A DNA stretch of 64,000 nucleotides from an uncultured Spirochaetota bacterium (GTDB lineage: Bacteria; Spirochaetota; Spirochaetia; JAFGXN01), in the NCBI GenBank assembly GCA_944388995.1, contig CALXKN010000001.1, forward strand, positions 186,001 through 250,000, written 5' to 3'. Below are positions 1 to 10,375 of this stretch, piece by piece (the first letter of the stretch is position 1; each line of letters begins with the position of its first letter). Under the pieces are notes generated by a model that did not search any database, was not told the origin of the DNA, and was given only the letters and a program-made list of their open reading frames with translations. Position numbers and translations under genes: made by a program.

Positions 1-2251
1 CTAAAACGCGTACAGCTTCCGCATTTCGCTCCGATTCAAACAACAGCCGGCACAGCTGCGCCAAAGCCGGCAAACGCTGCGGAGAATCGGGATAGGCGGA
101 AACAAAATCGGTATACGCCAAAATTGCCTCGTTCACCCGTTCTCGTTCCAAGTAAATTTCGGCAGCGTTAAGCAGAGCATTTTCAGACTCCGGCGCGCCG
201 GGATTTTCCTTAAAAATCCGATTGAAGATTTCGGCGCTGCGGTCGGGATATCCGGTTTTTTGCAGCAAAAGGGCATATTCATACAGCGCTTCGATACGAA
301 CCGATTCGGGAGCCGACGCCGCTACCGCCGTGAAGACTTCTTCCGCCCGATCATTGAGGCCGGCCGCGGCGTAAGATTTTCCAGCCGTCAACGCTGCCGT
401 CAGCCGGGTTCCGCTCTGTTCAATTTCGGCGTAACTTAAAAACCAATCGGCTGCTTCCTCGTAATTTTTCAAAGAATATGCGCTCCAACCGCAGAGATAC
501 AGCGATTGCGTATAAAATTCTCCTGTCGGGTTTTCAGCGGCATAGTCGGAAAAACAAGTCAGTGCTTCGGTATAATTTCCTTCCCGATAACACGCCCAGC
601 CGCGGTAATACAAATAATACGGAATCAATTCATCCCAGCCGTTTCTCATCAGCATCTCAGGCGAAATCAATTCGAATTCCGCTGCAGCTTCGCTGTAGCG
701 TTTGAGGCTGATAAACGAAAGCGCTCTCATATACCGAATAAAAACCGAAAGCGGCGGATTCTCCGCCTCCAACCGCGGACGGTCACCCATCAAGCCGTCT
801 GTGTACTCCAAAAGTTCCGTGAATTTTTCCGCCTTGAAATTCCGGCTGACGAAATCGAAAACAGCCTGATCGTCACCGGTCGAATTTCTCAGATAGCTGT
901 CAAGAGATTGAACCGAGTAATTCAGATCGTCCGTCGCTTCGGCGATTTCCAGCTTTAACCGCAAAAACCGCTGCCGGCTTTTCAGATTCGGCAATTCGGC
1001 TTCCCAAAAATCGGCCGTTTTTTTGGCGTCTCCGAAACGCTGCTGCCGGATCAGCGACAGAACGAGAAAAAAAGCCGCCGCTTCCTTTTGTTCCGTACCG
1101 GCATCCGTCTTCAAAAACTCTCCGGCCGCCGCTTCGGTTTCCGGCCACCGCTGCGTTTCGGCTCCATAACGGGCTGTCAAAAATAAAATCAGCGACGAAA
1201 ACTCCTTCGCCTCCCCGCGGTACTGATAAAGCGTTTCAAACGCGCGCTGCGGCTGATTTTCGGCAGCAAATGCCTGCGCCAGATAAAGCGGCACCAAATC
1301 ACTCATCGATGAGGTCGGCTCATTGGTCCAAATGCGGTTCAGCCAAAGAATCGCTTCGTCGTAACGTTTCAATTTGAATTTTTCAACGCCGTACTTCAAA
1401 CGCAGCGCGTTGACTACTTCCGGTTTGTCGGCAAAACGAGTTTCGGCGCTGTCCATCAGCCGATTAAGCGAATCGTAATCGCGACGGATTCGATAAATCG
1501 AAAACAGCCGCTGCGCAGCGCCGGCCGCGGTGCCGCCGCCGCAGCCTTCAAGACAGTATAGATAATCCGCAGCCGCTTTTTCGTATTCTTTCAAAAAAAA
1601 CAGCGCCTCGGCCCGGTAATAACTCAATTCACAGCGGAATTCCGGCGGCAGACGGCTTAAATCATAAGTTTGGGAAAAACGAACCAGTTTATCGTACTCT
1701 TTGAATTTCAAAAAAAGCGAAAAAATCAAAGCCAGCGCCTGCGGTTCGTCTTCCGCATCCAAACTGATGTCTGAAAGCCGAAGCGCCGTTTCCAACGCGG
1801 CTTTGTCATTGCCGTTGCGGTAACAGGCAAACGCAAGCGTTAAAAGCGCCTCTTTTTGAAACTCGCCGCCCGCCGTTTTCGCGTAATCGGAGAGTTCCGC
1901 CTCCGCCGCCGCGTAGTCGCCGAGTTCGTAATAATTCATCCCAAGCCAAAACGAAAGCGTCTGTGTAAAAACGCCCGACGGATAACGCTCTCGGACGCGT
2001 AAAAAGAGCCTCAGCGACTCTTCCGGCCTCTGCAAACGGAACAGGGCGACCGCACGCCGGAACTGAGCATCGGGCAAATATTCGGAAAGCGGATAACGGC
2101 GGATCAGATCCTCGTAGCCGGCCAATGCGGCCGCATAATCGCCCGCCTCAAATGACCGTTCGGCCCTGTAAAACAAATCCCCGTCGTCGAGCGCAAAGAG
2201 AGAAAAGACCGCAAACGCCGTCAAAAACAGGCAAAAACCCGATTTTTTCAT
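1..2251 (-). CDS. TPR-repeat exported protein, C-terminus cut by window edge
   Basis: The frame opens at an ATG at 2251 and stays open to base 1, so about 750 residues are visible and the C-terminus is missing. The N-terminus (MKKSGFCLFLTAFAVFSLFA) is a signal peptide, so the protein is exported. The rest is repeated helical pairs of TPR type, for example FYRAERSFEAGDYAAALAGY near residue 27, with many Y/W-A-E-x-Y/F patterns spaced about 34 residues. It resembles the long periplasmic TPR proteins of the YbgF/BamD-like group, which act as scaffolds; the exact role cannot be read. It has no Shine-Dalgarno sequence and its -10 box lies 8 bases before the ATG. Short open frames on the other strand here are shadows of this gene. 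Confidence 0.88.
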   Translation of the reverse strand, partial: MKKSGFCLFLTAFAVFSLFALDDGDLFYRAERSFEAGDYAAALAGYEDLIRRYPLSEYLPDAQFRRAVALFRLQRPEESLRLFLRVRERYPSGVFTQTLSFWLGMNYYELGDYAAAEAELSDYAKTAGGEFQKEALLTLAFACYRNGNDKAALETALRLSDISLDAEDEPQALALIFSLFLKFKEYDKLVRFSQTYDLSRLPPEFRCELSYYRAEALFFLKEYEKAAADYLYCLEGCGGGTAAGAAQRLFSIYRIRRDYDSLNRLMDSAETRFADKPEVVNALRLKYGVEKFKLKRYDEAILWLNRIWTNEPTSSMSDLVPLYLAQAFAAENQPQRAFETLYQYRGEAKEFSSLILFLTARYGAETQRWPETEAAAGEFLKTDAGTEQKEAAAFFLVLSLIRQQRFGDAKKTADFWEAELPNLKSRQRFLRLKLEIAEATDDLNYSVQSLDSYLRNSTGDDQAVFDFVSRNFKAEKFTELLEYTDGLMGDRPRLEAENPPLSVFIRYMRALSFISLKRYSEAAAEFELISPEMLMRNGWDELIPYYLYYRGWACYREGNYTEALTCFSDYAAENPTGEFYTQSLYLCGWSAYSLKNYEEAADWFLSYAEIEQSGTRLTAALTAGKSYAAAGLNDRAEEVFTAVAASAPESVRIEALYEYALLLQKTGYPDRSAEIFNRIFKENPGAPESENALLNAAEIYLERERVNEAILAYTDFVSAYPDSPQRLPALAQLCRLLFESERNAEAVRVL

Positions 2252-2259
2252 CTTTTTTC

Positions 2260-2287
2260 ATTATATAAAAATTTTACGGAAGGGCAA
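2260..2287 (-). promoter_or_regulatory. Promoter of the TPR gene
   Basis: On the minus strand TTGCCC (2282-2287), 16 bp, TATAAT (2260-2265). The -10 box is 8 bases upstream of the ATG at 2251, so the mRNA would have almost no leader. Confidence 0.6.
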
Positions 2288-2292
2288 GAGTC

Positions 2293-3987
2293 TTAACGGA
2301 ACGTCACAAAAAAGGAAGGAATTTCAGTCGAATCAAAGCCGTCGACGGAAACCGTTCTATCGGTAACAGTGACAGCCATTCTTGCCGGATCAACCGAAGC
2401 AACCGATTCGGGCAGACTGATTTCCAACCGATAATGTCCCGGCGACAACGCTCCGAAAAAAACATTTCCGTCGCTGTCGGACGGATGCGCCGCCGTCAAT
2501 CGATTCCGGTCGTCATACAGATAGAAAAAATAAGTCTCAGTCCGCGTCGAATCATCCCCTTTGACCGAAACTTCCAAGTCGGCAGAAGATATCACCGGCG
2601 AAACGTTGCCGTTTTTTGCCAGACGAACAGCTTCATGTGCGTCAATAATACCGCAGCCGTACTCGACATTGAATCCATCGGTAAAAACAGCGAAAGCTGG
2701 CTGTGTTACTGCGGTTTTCAAAATCGAAAACAGCTGCCGTTTATCCAAATCAGGTTTAACGGAAAGCATATAAGCGGCCGTTCCCGTAACAAACGGAGCC
2801 GCATAAGAAGTTCCGTCGCCCCACCGGTAACCGTTTGCTTCGGTTCCGTCTGCGGTCGGAACCGAAACCCCCGGCGCCGCCATATCCAGATTTTCCCCGT
2901 AATTGGAAAAAAGCGGCCGCCGGCCGTCGGCATCGACCGCCCCGACGGAAAGCACAAACGAATAGGCCGACGGATAGCAAACCGAAGAAAATCCTTCATT
3001 TCCGGATGCGGCGATCACCACAGCGTCATTCTCCCACAGCTTTTTCAAAACAAACATTTCAAAAGACGTTGTAACCGACGCGCCGTAAGAAGCATTAATC
3101 GGCAGTGTTTTCTGTCTGTACGGCAATCCGTCGTGAGTCCACTCTTTCCACGAAACCGGATTCTCTTCATCGTGTTCAGCCGATGTATATCCGCACACAT
3201 AACGCTGAAGTCCGCTGTAAAGCGCCCACGAAGAGCCGGAACCGGAAACAGTGACGCCGCCGGCTGTCGCCGCAAACCCTTTTAAAATATAAATGTCAAT
3301 TAAATCGGGCACCACGCCGGAGAAACCTTTTCCGTTACGGCCGTTTCCGCCGATAATGGAAGAAACGGCTGTTCCGTGAGCCGTTCCCGTTACAGCGTCC
3401 CAAGTCACGTTATCAGTCATTTTAACCCATGCTTTTTCCCTGTCGGATGATAAATCATCCAACAGATACGTGTACGCTCCCGTTGCGCTGCGTTCAAAGG
3501 CAGACCATCCGCCGGTGAACGCTTCAGAGACCTCTTCGTGCAGCGGATTAATTCCGGAATCGACAACAACAACCGCCACGCGGAAATTCCGTTTCAGATC
3601 GGTATCACTCCATAAATCGTCCAAAGAGCACAACTGCCGTCCGTATAAAGTCGGCATCAACGGCTCTCCGCTCTGGTTCAACGTCAGCATTGTATCGAAG
3701 TCAACCGTCGAAACACCGGGCCATCCGCGAATTTCGGAGAGAACCGCCGATTCGGTTTCAGGAAGAGCCACATGATAAAACAGCGCATCTGAACTGGCGA
3801 ACGAGTCGACAACCGTCCATCCCCGCTCTTCCCAACGTCCGGGATCAAAATCCTTTCGGCAAACGGCATTCAGAAACAAGAATCCGTCAGAGCGGCGGAT
3901 TTCACTTCCGTCCGGAATCGGCATAAAAGGATCCCGGCAGCATGAGAAAAAAAGCAAAAAAAATAAAACCACAACCGGGCGTCTCAT
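2293..3987 (-). CDS. Subtilisin-family (S8) serine protease lipoprotein
   Basis: A 564-residue lipoprotein protease predicted to act at the cell surface or in the periplasm. The lipobox is LFFSC in the first 20 residues. The catalytic triad is visible: Asp in VVDSGINP (about 143), His in GTAHGTAVSS (about 204) and Ser in GTSYAAPFVTG (about 394), with the oxyanion Asn in AASGNEG (about 330). An N-terminal region of about 110 residues resembles an inhibitor-like propeptide, and an acidic beta-rich tail of about 110 residues follows the catalytic domain. I chose the ATG at 3987 because AAGGAG lies 6 bases before it and it shares one base with the stop of the upstream gene. An alternative start at 4044 would run into that gene. 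Last gene of the operon that starts at 6194. Confidence 0.93.
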   Translation of the reverse strand: MRRPVVVLFFLLFFSCCRDPFMPIPDGSEIRRSDGFLFLNAVCRKDFDPGRWEERGWTVVDSFASSDALFYHVALPETESAVLSEIRGWPGVSTVDFDTMLTLNQSGEPLMPTLYGRQLCSLDDLWSDTDLKRNFRVAVVVVDSGINPLHEEVSEAFTGGWSAFERSATGAYTYLLDDLSSDREKAWVKMTDNVTWDAVTGTAHGTAVSSIIGGNGRNGKGFSGVVPDLIDIYILKGFAATAGGVTVSGSGSSWALYSGLQRYVCGYTSAEHDEENPVSWKEWTHDGLPYRQKTLPINASYGASVTTSFEMFVLKKLWENDAVVIAASGNEGFSSVCYPSAYSFVLSVGAVDADGRRPLFSNYGENLDMAAPGVSVPTADGTEANGYRWGDGTSYAAPFVTGTAAYMLSVKPDLDKRQLFSILKTAVTQPAFAVFTDGFNVEYGCGIIDAHEAVRLAKNGNVSPVISSADLEVSVKGDDSTRTETYFFYLYDDRNRLTAAHPSDSDGNVFFGALSPGHYRLEISLPESVASVDPARMAVTVTDRTVSVDGFDSTEIPSFFVTFR

Positions 3988-5588
3988 CAGCCGCTCCTTT
4001 CGACGGAAAAAATCCGTAATGAATCCGTCATGATACCGCCCCATTCAGCCGAACTCCCGAAGACGGCCGATGAGGAAACACCGTCGGAACGTTTGAAACA
4101 CGGGCCGTGGACAGAATCGGTATTGCCGATGTAAATCCAATAAGCAACGCCGGGCTCCAAAAGACGCTTCGAAAAATGCGAAAGATCGGCCGTCACTGTC
4201 TCTCTGAAGATTTCAAACGCATTTTCCGCATACGAAACGCCGTTGGCGTGAAAAAAACGCTTTTCGGCACAATCATAAACAACGTCGAATGTCCAAAGCG
4301 GATCTTCATACAAATGAACGCCGACTTCTCCGATATTAATTGAAAACGAAAAACTGTCATAAAACGAAAACAAATCTCTGTCCGCAGAACCCACAATACG
4401 AAACGAAACAGGCGGCGAAGGCGGAACTTCATCCCCTTCATTCGGCGCAGTCATTTCAAACTCAAACGGTCGGTCAAGTGTAACAGAAACCGGATGAGAA
4501 TAGCGACTCAAAGTTCCGTTCGCAAAAGCCCTAATTTTATAGCGGTACTCCGTTTCATATTCCAGACGGGCATCTCCGTCAAGATAACTGTAACTCTCCG
4601 AATCAAACAAACCGTTGCAGTTGATTTTTTCGATACACTCAAAAGCATGTCCCGCTTCACTGCGGTAGATCAAAAACCCGCGGACCGCAGCCGGCTCGGC
4701 CTTGTTCCTGCTGATCCGGAAATCGAGGGAAACGTAACGGGTTTTGTCTTTATCCGAAGAGACGGCAACCTGTTGCCTCGCCCGACTGAAGGTCCGCCCT
4801 TCCGCCGCAATCCATTCGGGGCGCAGACCCGAAAGCGATTCATCTTCCGGCTGTTGCGCGACCGAAAACGGAACGTAATACAACGTATTGTTGCCGTAAA
4901 TATCAAAGCATTGAAGAGCAAAAAAATGAAGACCCTCTTCCCACTCGATTAAAGAGAGATCGAATTCGGCTGATGTTCTGTAAAATCCGTTCTCGGGAAT
5001 TCCGATTTCGGGATAAGAGACGTTTTCCAGTCGGGAATAAAAATTCGGAACAGCGTCAACCGCACCGGAAACCGGCGAATCGGGGGCAAAAGCCGCCGAC
5101 GAATCAATCGGAACAGTACCGACAGCCGAAACAAAAACCGTCGGCGGCGCACAGCTCAAAACGCTGTCCGCCAGCAGATTTCGGATACCGTCATCGGAAA
5201 CATACTCTATAACGGAAAAACGGGGCGGCTCTCCCGGCTGTGCGGAAGGCGGCAAATACAGTTCGACAGATTCGAATAAAGCCGGAATCCGGACGTTTTC
5301 GCAGACGGAAACGGCTCGCCCGCCGCCGCCGGCCCGGAAAGAAAAAACTCCCGGGCGCTTGGGCCTGAACGAAACCGTTCCTGTCGGATTTTCCAAAATT
5401 TCCTCACTGCCGTCCTCAGCCGTCACCGCAACCGGAATTCCTTCAACCAAACCGCCGCCGTAAAAATCAACCGTACTGATTTCAATCGTCCGGAAGCGGT
5501 TGACCGCCTGTTGATTCGGGTAAAACCGTTCGTCAATGGGAAGACATGAACAAATGAGAAGAATTGCCGCGGCCGCCAGCCGTTTCAC
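3987..5588 (-). CDS. Lipoprotein with fibronectin-III-like domain, function unknown
   Basis: A 533-residue predicted lipoprotein (signal MKRLAAAAILLICSC, lipobox ICSC). It starts with GTG after a GAGG ribosome site. A stretch around residues 255-370 (YRIYRSEAGHAF-type hydrophobic spacing, ending YKIRAFANGTLSRYSHPVSV) has the strand pattern of a fibronectin type III domain. The rest is beta-rich and unassigned. It starts 12 bases after the small upstream gene ends and its stop overlaps the protease start by one base. It is therefore translationally coupled to the protease and may be its partner or substrate-binding component. That link is inference from the operon only. Confidence 0.85.
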   Translation of the reverse strand: MKRLAAAAILLICSCLPIDERFYPNQQAVNRFRTIEISTVDFYGGGLVEGIPVAVTAEDGSEEILENPTGTVSFRPKRPGVFSFRAGGGGRAVSVCENVRIPALFESVELYLPPSAQPGEPPRFSVIEYVSDDGIRNLLADSVLSCAPPTVFVSAVGTVPIDSSAAFAPDSPVSGAVDAVPNFYSRLENVSYPEIGIPENGFYRTSAEFDLSLIEWEEGLHFFALQCFDIYGNNTLYYVPFSVAQQPEDESLSGLRPEWIAAEGRTFSRARQQVAVSSDKDKTRYVSLDFRISRNKAEPAAVRGFLIYRSEAGHAFECIEKINCNGLFDSESYSYLDGDARLEYETEYRYKIRAFANGTLSRYSHPVSVTLDRPFEFEMTAPNEGDEVPPSPPVSFRIVGSADRDLFSFYDSFSFSINIGEVGVHLYEDPLWTFDVVYDCAEKRFFHANGVSYAENAFEIFRETVTADLSHFSKRLLEPGVAYWIYIGNTDSVHGPCFKRSDGVSSSAVFGSSAEWGGIMTDSLRIFSVERSG

Positions 5589-5600
5589 TGTCGCCTCACT

Positions 5601-6194
5601 TTACATTCCGGGAGGATCCACTTTGACATTGATGCGCGGTTCGGCGGTTCGCTCGATAATACCGTTGAAAATATCTTCCAACAAAGAAAAATAGGTTTTG
5701 TCGATAGTCTCTGAAATGCGTTCCATCTCCTCTTCATTGAAGTCTTCATTGTCAAATGCTCGGATCACTTCCGTCATCTGATTCAGAACCTCGACGACCT
5801 TCTTTCTCTCCGAATCAAACGACTCCCCTTCCATCTCGGCGGCTTTGGCAAAATATCGGGTCACGGCATCTGTCTTCAATGCAATTTCCTCTTCAACAGA
5901 AGAGTCGGTCGGCGTAACGATAATATCAAACAAAGCAAAGAACAAATTCGCCGGATCATAGACATCCTTGCGGTAAATAATGTAATCGGATCGCTGCGGA
6001 TCAAACCCGATCCAAAATCCGGTTTTGGGACTTTCATAAAAACGTCCGTCTTTTTTCGACCGTGAGCCCAACTGCATTAATTCAGAGCGCAACCCTTCGA
6101 TTTTCCGCCCGCCGTAAGCTTCCAGGAACTCCGAAAGTTCATCTACCGTCTCCGCGCGAAAAGAAAAGTCGTTTTCGGTATAAGGAATCAACAT
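5601..6194 (-). CDS. Small cytoplasmic protein of unknown function
   Basis: About 197 residues, acidic, no signal peptide and no membrane segment. I do not recognise the family. It begins MLIPYTENDFSFRAETVDEL and contains a WIGFDPQRSDYIIYRKDVYD stretch that looks beta-stranded, then a mostly helical acidic C-terminal half. I chose the ATG at 6194 because AGGAAG lies just upstream. An in-frame ATG at 6233 lies upstream of the predicted transcription start and is rejected. First gene of the operon with the Fn3-like lipoprotein and the S8 protease. Confidence 0.82.
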   Translation of the reverse strand: MLIPYTENDFSFRAETVDELSEFLEAYGGRKIEGLRSELMQLGSRSKKDGRFYESPKTGFWIGFDPQRSDYIIYRKDVYDPANLFFALFDIIVTPTDSSVEEEIALKTDAVTRYFAKAAEMEGESFDSERKKVVEVLNQMTEVIRAFDNEDFNEEEMERISETIDKTYFSLLEDIFNGIIERTAEPRINVKVDPPGM

Positions 6195-6217
6195 AAAACT
6201 TCCTGCCCTCTCCGTAA

Positions 6218-6247
6218 AGTATAACACACACATTTACGTTGCGGCAA
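6218..6247 (-). promoter_or_regulatory. Promoter of the 6194-2293 lipoprotein operon
   Basis: Minus strand TTGCCG (6242-6247), 18 bp, TATACT (6218-6223). It is followed by a leader of about 20 bases containing AGGAAG before the ATG at 6194. Confidence 0.6.
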
Positions 6248-6276
6248 GAAGTTTTTTGCTTTCACATCAGGGAGAG

Positions 6277-8475
6277 TTACGCCTCGTCCTCTGCGACTTC
6301 CGTTGTAAACATATTGACTTCGCCGGCAATATCCGAGAAATATCCGCCCAGATCGGACGCCTCTTTCGAAAGTTCCGTCATCGATTCACCGAATTCGACG
6401 TTCTGTGTTTTGACGTCGCCTATCATGGCAAAAACGCGGTCAACGTTATCGGAAATATGTTTAATCAGAACGTTGATTTCGGTAATACTGTTTTCGATTT
6501 TACCGGCGCCTTTATCAACAGCAATCATTGAATCGCGCGAAACAGAGCTAATATCCAGCAGCTCGTTTCCGCTGTGAGCCAATTCCAGCATCGCCGACGA
6601 AACTTCCGCCAAAACAAGCGCCTGCCGGCGTACCTGTTGGTTCAAATCGTTGAAAACCTCCGCGGTCGCCGTATTGGAGACAGTCACCGTTTCTACCAGC
6701 TTGGCCGCGTCAATCAGGTTTTTACTGATAATCGACGCATTCTTGGAAGAATCTTCCGCCATTTTCCGGATTTCTTCGGCAACAACGGCAAACCCTTTTC
6801 CCGCCTCGCCGGCGTGCGCCGCTTCGATCGCCGCATTCATCGCCAGCAAATTGGTCTGCTGCGCAATGCCGTTAACGACTTTAATGGCGTCAAACATACT
6901 CTTCGTACTGTTGTTGATTTGTTTAATCAGCGCGGCATTCTCATCCATTTTATTTTTTCCGTCTTCGGAAAGCTCCGCCAACCGCTGCAGACTTTCCGCA
7001 TTTCCGGAAACATTGGCGCTGATGTTGTTAATGGTGGCGACGATTTCGTTGGTGGCCGTCGAAGACTGCGAGACAACGGCCGTTCCGTTTTCGACCGTTA
7101 CTTTAAACCCGTCAACCTCCATATTGATATCTTCCAGTTTTTGAGAAATATCAAACACCTCGTTTTTCGCTTCGTCCATCAAAGAAAATGTCGAAGCGAT
7201 CGCATCCGTCATCAGGCCTGTAAACCCTCTGGCTCTTTGAGTCGAACCGGCCACCTTTTCCTGAATTTCCGATGCGGAAGAAATGGCCGTTTTCATCTTT
7301 TGAATGATGTTCCTCAATTTCTCAATGAATGTATTAATCGATGCGGCAATATCTCCCAACTCGTCTTTAGTATTGACGTCCAAAGTTTTTGACAAGTCGG
7401 CCTCTCCCTTTGCGATATCTTCAATCATCAGGGATATCCGACTGATCGGACGGACGATACTGCGCGAAACAAAGAAAATAATCAGAAGAACAACAACAAT
7501 TAAAATGACAACTGTCGCTATCGTTGCCCCGATCAGCCAATAGGCATCGCGGAACAAAGCCGCTTCGGTCACTGTTAAAACGAAAACCCAAGGGGTGTCC
7601 GAGTCTTCGCTCATTTGAACCGGCACAGCCACATGATAAACGTTATCGGTCTCCACAATGGAATACGGAGTCTGCGAAAAATTGCGCAAAGCAGCCATTT
7701 TATCGGGGCCTTCATAAGCCAAAACGCTTTTCCCGATTTTTTCTGAGTCGGAAGAAGAGACATAAATTCCTCCGGCCGAGAAAAAGTACGCATCGTATCC
7801 GACGGAGGGAAACTCAAATTCACTGATCCGTTTCGTCAGCTGACTTAAATTGTAATCGACCCCGACCACACCGACCGGCTGTCCGTCAATCCGGATCGGC
7901 GCAACGAAACTGACAACCTGCAGCAACTCTCCGTTCTGGATTTCCTGAGACGGTTCCATAATAACGGTTGCATTGCGGGCCATCGGAATTTTATAATACA
8001 ACCCTTTCCCCGGTTCCGGCGAATTGTAAAAACGGCATTCAGAGAGCAAAATCCGTCCGTCCGAAGTACGGTACCAAAACGGGACAAAGGCGCCCGTTTC
8101 CGGATGCCCCAACCCCCGGCTCAAATAACTTTCGTCCAGACCGTCGCAGTTCTCCCAAACGCTCCAAATCGCATATAAATCCGCATTTTTTGTCAAAAAA
8201 TGCCGCAACATATCATTCAGCTCATTTCGATTGATTTCCTCCGATTCGTAAAGAGATTCGAAGGCGATAGCCAAATCCTGTGTTGTTCCGAGTCCGCCGG
8301 TGATAAATTCCTGTAAAATTTCCATGGCATATCGGTTGGCAACCTCGGTTATGGTATCTTCGACACGATCCGTTTCCCGGTAAGCAATCATCAATATCTG
8401 ACAAAGAGAAACGACAGTTAAAACGACGACAATACCCAATATGGTGGGAACCAAAATTTTGGACCGTATTTTCAC
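6277..8475 (-). CDS. Methyl-accepting chemotaxis protein with Cache sensor
   Basis: A 732-residue transmembrane chemoreceptor that would feed the CheA/CheW pathway. Order: first membrane helix at about 10-33 ([17 protein letters not shown]), a periplasmic double-Cache-like sensor at about 40-310 (with a [19 protein letters not shown] segment), a second membrane helix at about 315-340, a HAMP domain ([20 protein letters not shown]) and a long cytoplasmic coiled coil. The signalling tip reads [20 protein letters not shown], the classic hairpin that contacts CheA/CheW. There is no C-terminal pentapeptide for CheR. The start is GTG with GAGGTG upstream. It is transcribed alone. The sensed ligand cannot be read from the sequence. 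Confidence 0.96.
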   Translation of the reverse strand: MKIRSKILVPTILGIVVVLTVVSLCQILMIAYRETDRVEDTITEVANRYAMEILQEFITGGLGTTQDLAIAFESLYESEEINRNELNDMLRHFLTKNADLYAIWSVWENCDGLDESYLSRGLGHPETGAFVPFWYRTSDGRILLSECRFYNSPEPGKGLYYKIPMARNATVIMEPSQEIQNGELLQVVSFVAPIRIDGQPVGVVGVDYNLSQLTKRISEFEFPSVGYDAYFFSAGGIYVSSSDSEKIGKSVLAYEGPDKMAALRNFSQTPYSIVETDNVYHVAVPVQMSEDSDTPWVFVLTVTEAALFRDAYWLIGATIATVVILIVVVLLIIFFVSRSIVRPISRISLMIEDIAKGEADLSKTLDVNTKDELGDIAASINTFIEKLRNIIQKMKTAISSASEIQEKVAGSTQRARGFTGLMTDAIASTFSLMDEAKNEVFDISQKLEDINMEVDGFKVTVENGTAVVSQSSTATNEIVATINNISANVSGNAESLQRLAELSEDGKNKMDENAALIKQINNSTKSMFDAIKVVNGIAQQTNLLAMNAAIEAAHAGEAGKGFAVVAEEIRKMAEDSSKNASIISKNLIDAAKLVETVTVSNTATAEVFNDLNQQVRRQALVLAEVSSAMLELAHSGNELLDISSVSRDSMIAVDKGAGKIENSITEINVLIKHISDNVDRVFAMIGDVKTQNVEFGESMTELSKEASDLGGYFSDIAGEVNMFTTEVAEDEA

Positions 8476-8512
8476 TTTACACCTCGACTTTTGAAATCAA
8501 AGACTCTCTTTC

Positions 8513-8520
8513 TTATCGGT
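8513..8520 (-). promoter_or_regulatory. Possible sigma28 (FliA) -10 element upstream of the chemoreceptor
   Basis: The minus strand reads ACCGATAA, 7 of 8 matches to the flagellar sigma -10 consensus GCCGATAA, 37 bases upstream of the GTG. A TAAA-type -35 box at the usual 15-base distance is not evident, so this stays tentative. Confidence 0.3.
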
Positions 8521-8580
8521 TATTTCCTGAAAAAAAATCACTTTTTCGGTTAAAATTTTCTTCATCGATCTATTTTCTTC

Positions 8581-8609
8581 TTGCATGAATCTTTCTTCAA
8601 TGTTATGAT
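8581..8609 (+). promoter_or_regulatory. Promoter of the acyl-CoA ligase / galT unit
   Basis: TTGCAT (8581-8586), 17 bp, TATGAT (8604-8609), with an extended -10 TG at 8601-8602. It lies 40 bases upstream of the ATG at 8650. Confidence 0.72.
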
Positions 8610-8649
8610 TAAGCTACTTAATTATCCTTAAATTATTAAGGTGGCCGTT

Positions 8650-10359
8650 ATGACAAAAAAACCGTGGCTGAAATATTACGGAGATTCGCCGGAATTCATC
8701 GCCATCCCGGATAAAACAACCTATTCCATTATAAAAGAAAACTCAGAACTTCACCCTCATCTTCCGGCCCTGTATTATTTGGGAACTGTCATCAGTTATA
8801 AAAAATTCCTCCGCCAAATTGACCGCTGCGCCGCCGCTTTCAAAAAAATCGGTATTTCAAACGGAGACGCCGTCACCATCTGCGCTCCGAACATTCCGCA
8901 AACCGTTATCGCGTTTTACGCGCTGGATAAAATCGGAGCCGTCGCCAGTATGCTTTTTCCGTTGGCCGGAGAAAAAGAGGTTTACGACTGCCTGACGATT
9001 TCCGGCAGTAAGGCGGCGGTGGTGTTGGATCTTCAGTACAAAAATTTTGCCGAAAATATGAAAAAAACAAATTGCGGGAAAATCATTCTGCTGAAAGTCC
9101 AGGATTACCTTTCAAAAACCAAAAAAAACGTCTTAAACATTTACGATTTTTTTCAGGGGAAAAAGAAAATTACCGCCCCCGGAGTGATTTACTGGAAGAA
9201 TTTCATTAAACAGCGCGGAGCCGTTGAAGACCCGTATCCGAAAACGGCCGAGGATCCGTCCATTATTTTATACAGCGGCGGAACAACGGGAAAACCGAAG
9301 GGAATCGTTTACAATGACTTTATCCTGAATGCCGCCGTCACACAGGCGATGGCTATGCTGGAAAAGGAGGACGCGCTGAAACCGAACGACGCTTTTCTGG
9401 CGGTGCTGCCGACATTCCACTGTTTCGGACTGGCCATCGGCGTTCATGCGGCCATGATGACCGCCGGCGTTTCCCTGTTGGTTCCGAAACCGGCTAACAA
9501 GTATATCTATCAGGCAATGAAATACAAATGCCCGAAGATTGTCTCCGGCGTACCGACGCTTTTTAAATTGATGCTGGAGTCGCAGAAAATTTGGAAATTG
9601 GATCTCTCCGCCATGAAAGGTATCTTTTGCGGCGGCGACAAAATCCCCGAAACCTTAAAAAACAAACTCAACATTGCGCTGAAAAAAGCAAAATGCACAA
9701 AAATTGTCCGCGAAGGCTACGGATTGACCGAATGCGCGCCGCCGTGTGCCATTAACCCCGACCGCAACCAAGAAATCGGTTCAATCGGAATTCCGTGCGC
9801 CAACGTTTTGGCAAAAATCGTCGAACCGGGAACAGAGACGGAATTGCCCTACGGCGTCGACGGCGAACTGTGCGTCAGCGCTCCGACCAATATGCTCTAT
9901 TATTTGAACGAACCGGAGGAGACTGCCAACACGCTGCGTAAACACAGCGACGGGTACACGTGGGTTCATACGGGCGACATTTGCAGTATGTCGGAAAACG
10001 GCTTCATCTTCTTCAAACTGCGTCAAAAACGAATGATTAAGGTCAGCGGCATTTGCGTTTATCCGACTTTGGTTGAAGAAGTTCTTCAAAAGCATCCGTC
10101 GGTCAAAGAAGCCTGCGTCGTCAAAATTCCCCATCAATACAAACTGAACGTTTTGAAAGCGTACATCATTCTCAACGATGGCGTCAGACCGTCCCAAAAA
10201 ATCAAAAACGAACTGATTCAGCTGTGCCGGAAGGAATTTGCGCCTCAAAGCTGCCCGAAAGAGGTGGAGTTTTTATCCGAATTCCCGCGGACAAAGGTCG
10301 GAAAAACCGATTTTATGGCTTTGGAACGCATTGCCCGGGAAAAGGCCAACAGCAAATAA
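8650..10359 (+). CDS. AMP-dependent acyl-CoA synthetase/ligase
   Basis: A 569-residue member of the ANL (acyl-CoA synthetase) superfamily. It would activate a carboxylic acid, probably a fatty acid, to its acyl-AMP and then to the CoA thioester. Visible motifs are the phosphate-binding loop [18 protein letters not shown] (about 205), YGLTECAPP (about 355), [13 protein letters not shown] (about 440), the hinge [12 protein letters not shown] and the C-terminal catalytic lysine in [10 protein letters not shown]. No signal peptide, no carrier-protein domain. AAGGTGG at 8638-8644 is spaced for the ATG at 8650. The upstream GTG at 8641 lies inside that ribosome site and is rejected. galT follows after 16 bases. 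Substrate length cannot be told. Confidence 0.93.
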   Translation: MTKKPWLKYYGDSPEFIAIPDKTTYSIIKENSELHPHLPALYYLGTVISYKKFLRQIDRCAAAFKKIGISNGDAVTICAPNIPQTVIAFYALDKIGAVASMLFPLAGEKEVYDCLTISGSKAAVVLDLQYKNFAENMKKTNCGKIILLKVQDYLSKTKKNVLNIYDFFQGKKKITAPGVIYWKNFIKQRGAVEDPYPKTAEDPSIILYSGGTTGKPKGIVYNDFILNAAVTQAMAMLEKEDALKPNDAFLAVLPTFHCFGLAIGVHAAMMTAGVSLLVPKPANKYIYQAMKYKCPKIVSGVPTLFKLMLESQKIWKLDLSAMKGIFCGGDKIPETLKNKLNIALKKAKCTKIVREGYGLTECAPPCAINPDRNQEIGSIGIPCANVLAKIVEPGTETELPYGVDGELCVSAPTNMLYYLNEPEETANTLRKHSDGYTWVHTGDICSMSENGFIFFKLRQKRMIKVSGICVYPTLVEEVLQKHPSVKEACVVKIPHQYKLNVLKAYIILNDGVRPSQKIKNELIQLCRKEFAPQSCPKEVEFLSEFPRTKVGKTDFMALERIAREKANSK

Positions 10360-10375
10360 AAACCGGAGGAAAAAA

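Noticed and set aside
2434-3285. 283-codon frame opposite the subtilisin gene
   Set aside because: The sense strand carries the full catalytic triad; the antisense translation is Arg-rich and featureless.
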